Below the pieces are notes generated by a model. The model was not told where the DNA came from and searched no databases. It saw nothing but the letters and a program-made list of their open reading frames with translations. A stretch of 64,000 nt of DNA from Ligustrum vulgare. Lineage: Eukaryota > Streptophyta > Magnoliopsida > Lamiales > Oleaceae. Position numbers and translations under genes: made by a program. Positions 59,592 to 64,000 of the stretch are shown piece by piece. Every line of letters begins with the position of its first letter. Positions within the stretch are counted from its first letter, which is position 1. The DNA is taken from assembly GCA_963555705.1 (NCBI GenBank), contig OY743183.1, positions 47,791,466 to 47,855,465 on the forward strand, read 5' to 3'.

Positions 59592-62550
59592 AAAATAAAA
59601 ATAAACTATAAAAATAAAAATGCAAATTAAATAAAAATATATATTTTTGCTTTTGTCAACTTATTTACCATGCACTTCAATAATCCAAATTGACAATTCA
59701 CTTTAGAAAAAGAAATATGAACAACATAAAATATTTTCATTCATCCAATGCTCAACTTCATTGTGTGTGTGTGTGAATAGCCAAAATCAACCGCAAACTT
59801 ATGCAAAAATAAATTTGACAATGTGTGACTTTTTATGCAAGAGTAAGCCCAAATCCCATGTGATCAACAATGATTTTCTTTTGATTTTCCTTACCCTCTC
59901 ATGAATGAGCACAACCTTACTGCTTTTCTCTCATATCCCATGGTCTTTCCTATTGATGTGGTTTCTAAACATGTATAAATCACATTTTTCCACACAAGGC
60001 AGTTAGGACTAGACAAGTATGCACGACAGACCAAGAATAATTAACAAAGTGTTAGGAATTTCAACCAACAAAGCTTATACCATTTTATTCTATTTTTCTT
60101 TCATATGGACGACTTTTTCTTTTAATGTCCTTGTCTTTTACCATCTTTGTGCAATACTTTTCATACTTGCTTTCTATATGACCCCTGTAGCGAGCTTTAG
60201 GTCGGCAGCTCCCAACTCAGTTGAGCTTAGGGTACCAGGTTCAAAGAACCCCTCAGACTTAATTACCCGAGTCATAAAGGCTTAAACAGAAAAGTTAAAG
60301 ATGTTTTTGTGTCTTATGTGTAAGTCCACTCTCCGTACTTGCTTTCTAGTTGACCCCTGTAGCGAGCTTTAGGTCGGCAGCTCCCAACTCAGTTGAGTTT
60401 AGGGTACCAGATTCAGAGAATCCCTCAGACTTACTTGCTCGAGTCAAAAAGGCATTTGAAGAGTAGAATAAGACCTTCAGCATTTTTCTGTTTTTATGTT
60501 GGTTATTATGGTTTATACCCGTTGATCGAAATCCCTTACACTAAAGATGTACAATTAAAAATTCCAAATCTTAAATCCATAAATGCATATTCATACTAAC
60601 CTTCCCACCCCCAAACTGTTCTTGAGCAGTTTGGTTCTACATTTCAGGTCGGGATCTAAATTACTTAAGGTTTGGAATTTTTCAATCAATACTATGTTCA
60701 GAGTGCACAAGTTTACCCCACAAGTATCAAGCATCTCCCTACACAAGTTTTTACTTGAAATTGGCTATGTGCTCCAATTTGATTAAAGTCTTACATGGAT
60801 GAATGTTAAGAAAAATTTAGTTGACATGTTGCCCAATATTCTAACTAAAGCACAAAAGTCAATTCAAATCATGTCATAAGCAATAAATAAGTTAACAAAA
60901 TTTTTCAAATTTTTCACTTTTTATGATTTTTTCACATTTTTCAATATATTTGAATTTTCTACCCAAAACCGAATGAATGTGTACATGAAGCACATGAATG
61001 AGATTCCCACCCCCAAACTAGAATCATACATTGTCCTCAATGTATTCAAAACACATAAAGAAAATAAACACAGAAATAACAAAGAGGGTTAATGTACTTC
61101 CCGGGTTTGGAGAGTTGGTGTTCACATTTTTGAAGATTTGACTTGAATGTTTGTTGGATGAAATGACCCCTTACTTCCTTTTCCATGTTTGGCGTGAATT
61201 GCCCCATGATGACATGTTCCTTGCAAATAAACATTAATGATCATTAGAAATATAATTATTACATAGGAACTAAAGAAAATCAAAACAACACACCCAAACT
61301 AGGACTTAGAAAAAATTTTGAAATTTTTGAAAAGTGGTCGACCACTGATTTTCAACCTTTGACATCCCCTTGAAAAAGTGAAAATTTCCCGAGACATGTC
61401 CCCGGGCATATGAAAGTACATAACTTGGTCTATAACATATCAAAAATTCAGTAAGTTTGAAGTTCATTTGGGTCATGAAAAGATGTGACAAAGTAGGTGT
61501 AGTGAAGCTGAAAACAGGTGCATTGGTGCAGTTGTGCCTGCGATGGCCTTGCAATGAGGTGCCATGTAGTGCAATGATGTTCAAGTTGAGTTTCATGCTT
61601 TAAATCAGTGTAAACATGGATTGAATGATGCACAAATGATGTTTAACATGTAGAGAGGGTGATCATCCAAAAAGATTTACCAAAACTCAACAAAACACTC
61701 ATTGTGGCATTTTATCGAGCACCTAGCATGCATATTAAAGAAATCAATGAAAATCATAGAGTTGGAGACTTGAATTAAGCAAAAAATTCTCACATAATAA
61801 GCACAATTCAATACACCCATCAACTATCCTAAACCCATCCCCATTTATCTACAATTCACCAATCACATAAAAATATGAAGAACATCGAATTATGCAAGAT
61901 TTTGTGTAAATGTGTGGAAAAGCTCATACCTTTTAATGTTTTGAATGCAATGTAAGGCATGATTTTGAGTTAAAATGATGTGCAAGTAATGGGGACTAAT
62001 TGGGGACTCAATGTGGGATGATTTGGGAGAGGTAAAACGGGTTTGAAAGTGGTTAAAATGAGAGAATTCAACATATAAATGAATCTGCCGAAATTGTCCA
62101 GAATTGAACCGTGCGACTGCACGGTATAAAAGGCAGTGTCCTAAATTTTTTTCATTTTTCGATTTTGGACTCCGTTTTCGACCCCTAAACATATCCAAAT
62201 GCATGCAACCAACTTCTAAACTAAATGTACATGTCCTAAGCTAGATTCTCAAGTGGAAGATTGTAATTAAAAAGGACAAAACAAATAATAATGCAATAGA
62301 AACTAAAAGTGCAAAAACGTGCAAAATAGAATACTAGAATTATTTAAAGCACATAACAACTCAATGCATGTATTCTAAATATACTAGTGCTCCTAAAATG
62401 CACTGTCAAGCAACTAAACAACAATTAAGCAATAAAATAGCTCAAAAGCAACAAACAAAATAACTAAAGAAAATGGGTTTGAAAAATTGGGTTGCCTCCC
62501 AACAAGCGCTTCATTTATAGTCTAGAGCTAGACTTTTTGGAAAACATTTC
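59592..62550 (-). other. Non-coding internal region of the Athila-like element
   Basis: Holds the paired blocks at 60166-60282 and 60337-60453, internal polypurine-like tracts with hairpins at about 60606-60634 and 61012-61044, a decayed CG palindrome at 62108-62125 and the GGGAGGCAAC motif at 62488-62512. Short frames are not convincing. Confidence 0.75.
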
Positions 62551-63993
62551 TCAAGGTGGTTTTAGATTGGATGGTGTAGCCTCATCATCCGCCCTTACCT
62601 TGTATTCATACCTCTCCCAGTACGCCAATTCCAACTCGACATCTATCCTGAAGCAATTTTCTAGTTCTGGTTCATGGACATCAAATTGCATCATTGTGAA
62701 AGTCACCTCTTGATTTTCGGCCCGTAGCACTACATCTCCTTTTTCTACATCAATTAATGCTTGTGCAGTGGCTAGGAATGGCCGACCAAGTATCAAAGGC
62801 AAATTCTCATCTTCCTCCATATCTAAGAAGATAAAGTCCGCTGGGAATATGAATTTGTGAACTTTCACCAATACATCCTCCACAACTCCATATGGGTGAC
62901 AGATTGATCGATCATCCAGTTGCAATCTGATATTGCTTTCCTTTGGTTCACCCAGTCCCAATTTCTTGTATAAAGACAGGGGCATCAGATTTATACTTGC
63001 ACCTAGGTCACATATGACCTTGTTGAATTTCAAATCACCTATAATGCAAGGTATTGAAAAGCTCCCTGGGTCTTTGAGCTTAGGTGGCAGCTTGTTTTGC
63101 AGGATTGCGCTGCATTCTTCATTCAAAGTGACCTCCTCAAGTTCGTCAAGCTTTTTCTTGCTAGACATCATCTTTTTTAGCAGCTTGGCGTAACTTGGGA
63201 TCTGTGTGATGGCTTCCAAGAAAGGAATATTTATGTGCAGTTTTCTCAGCATATTCACAAACTTATTAAACTGCTTATCCTCTCTTGTTTTCTTCAGGCT
63301 TTGTGGAAATGGAATAGGAGACTCGTGAGGCTTAATTTTTGATTTCACCTCATGGTCATCTTCCTTTTCAGCCATCTTCTCAACATTCTCCACAACTTTT
63401 TCAGGAACTCCAGCTGGCTTTTTAGCATAAATCTCAGGAAGTTGCACACCACTACGCGTAGTGATAGCATTTATCTCATGTTGCACTACATTTATAGCCA
63501 TGAGTTGGTCCTTTGGGCTTACCTTAGTATTTGCAGGTAATGTACCCGGAGCTCTAGCTGTGATCAACTGTGCTATCTGTCCAACTTGAGTCTCCAGATT
63601 TTTGATTGAAGCCTGTTGATTTTCAATTGTGGTTTCAGTTTTTCTCATAAACTGATTTGTTCTAGACATGAACTGTTCTGTCCTTTCCACAAACTTCCCA
63701 AGCATTTCTTCCAATGCAGGCTTTCTCTCTTCAGTGTTGAAATTAGGCGCAATGTGTCCATTAGAGTGATCTTTCCAAGAAAAGTTAGGATGATTGCGCC
63801 ATCCTGGATTGTAGGTATTTGAGTATGGATTATTTTGGCGTTGACCTCCTTGTAAATAGTCAACTTGCTCCAATGGACAAGCCAGGATAGGGCAATCTGT
63901 AGTGGCGTGGTTTGCACCACACTCTTCACAAGTCATTTTGGCACTTTTTGATGAATGACTCACCAGTGCTATGCCCTCCACTTTCGCAGCCAA
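62551..63993 (-). CDS. Athila-like gag-protease (5' end outside window)
   Basis: 480 codons are visible from an internal Met; the frame probably begins beyond the window. Residues 22-34 form a CX2CX3HX4C zinc knuckle (CEECGANHATTDC), as in Athila gag. A Gln/Asn-rich linker and a likely coiled coil (about 110-150) follow. The protease is near residue 340 with CDLGASINLMPLS (DLG in place of DSG is usual in this lineage), then FIFPADFIFLDMEED and LPLILGRPFLATAQALIDV. The frame stops at 62551 after PSNLKPP, just where RT normally continues. No stop or frameshift lies inside, so a gag-protease protein could still be made to form particles and process itself. Confidence 0.88.
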   Translation of the reverse strand: MAAKVEGIALVSHSSKSAKMTCEECGANHATTDCPILACPLEQVDYLQGGQRQNNPYSNTYNPGWRNHPNFSWKDHSNGHIAPNFNTEERKPALEEMLGKFVERTEQFMSRTNQFMRKTETTIENQQASIKNLETQVGQIAQLITARAPGTLPANTKVSPKDQLMAINVVQHEINAITTRSGVQLPEIYAKKPAGVPEKVVENVEKMAEKEDDHEVKSKIKPHESPIPFPQSLKKTREDKQFNKFVNMLRKLHINIPFLEAITQIPSYAKLLKKMMSSKKKLDELEEVTLNEECSAILQNKLPPKLKDPGSFSIPCIIGDLKFNKVICDLGASINLMPLSLYKKLGLGEPKESNIRLQLDDRSICHPYGVVEDVLVKVHKFIFPADFIFLDMEEDENLPLILGRPFLATAQALIDVEKGDVVLRAENQEVTFTMMQFDVHEPELENCFRIDVELELAYWERYEYKVRADDEATPSNLKPP

Positions 63994-64000
63994 AGAGTCT

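Larger units (their letters stand above)
58134..64000 (-). mobile_element. Athila-like element with gag-protease only (3' part)
   Basis: 3' LTR 58134-59553, polypurine tract from 59554, about 3 kb of non-coding DNA, then a gag-protease ORF that runs to the window edge. RT, RNase H and integrase are missing between the ORF stop and the non-coding part. The 5' LTR lies outside the window. Confidence 0.85.

Overview
This is nuclear DNA of a flowering plant, very probably a eudicot. The evidence is a family-71-type cytochrome P450 gene with one short intron, retrotransposons of the copia and Ty3/gypsy (Athila/Tat-like and iMet-primed) groups, a CACTA DNA transposon, a tRNA-derived SINE, and a fragment of plastid DNA. 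The DNA is AT-rich and gene-poor. I cannot name the species. The only gene that looks intact and non-transposon is the P450 at 8897-10710.

Layout. 1-2730: a ~101-bp satellite array with one inverted unit. 2731-8890: AT-rich DNA with small duplications, MITE-like elements and a dispersed repeat (4121-4933) that recurs in opposite orientation at 21302-22693. 8897-10710: the P450 gene. 10711-13380: AT-rich spacer with a microsatellite and a SINE. 13385-20950: a decayed copia element on the minus strand, split by a gypsy-type solo LTR (17293-20160, target duplication TATTA). 21040-21301: a CACTA-like end. 23460-26367: a short non-autonomous LTR element. 26368-29499: a copia element on the minus strand that has lost its reverse transcriptase. 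29500-35681: a complete non-autonomous LTR element with a tRNA-Asp-type primer site. 36223-44538: a complete CACTA element (target duplication AAC) with two decayed genes. 44539-55460: a gypsy element on the minus strand, interrupted by plastid DNA, a solo LTR (49389-50808, target duplication CAAAC) and a plus-strand pseudogene. 55461-58133: part of another Athila/Tat-like element. 58134-64000: the 3' half of an Athila-like element that carries gag-protease only and runs off the window.

The TEs form a nest. The CACTA element abuts the gypsy integrase end, the gypsy 5' LTR sits inside the LTR of the 55461-58133 element, and the 58134 element in turn interrupts that one. Nothing suggests that the genes co-operate in a pathway.

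The most interesting signals are non-coding and shared across the non-autonomous Athila/Tat-like elements. (1) GC-rich perfect palindromes sit at one LTR position, with a different sequence in each family. (2) A paired ~115-bp block lies ~570-610 bp from the 3' LTR in three different elements. (3) Hairpins with compensatory changes adjoin true and internal polypurine tracts. (4) A GGGAGGCAAC motif lies ~38 nt after the last ORF in two elements. (5) Separately, a ~55-bp motif is shared by an LTR element and the CACTA element. A composite plastid insert (ycf2 plus trnK-UUU 5' exon) inside an RNase H domain is the other notable find. All comparisons were made by eye.
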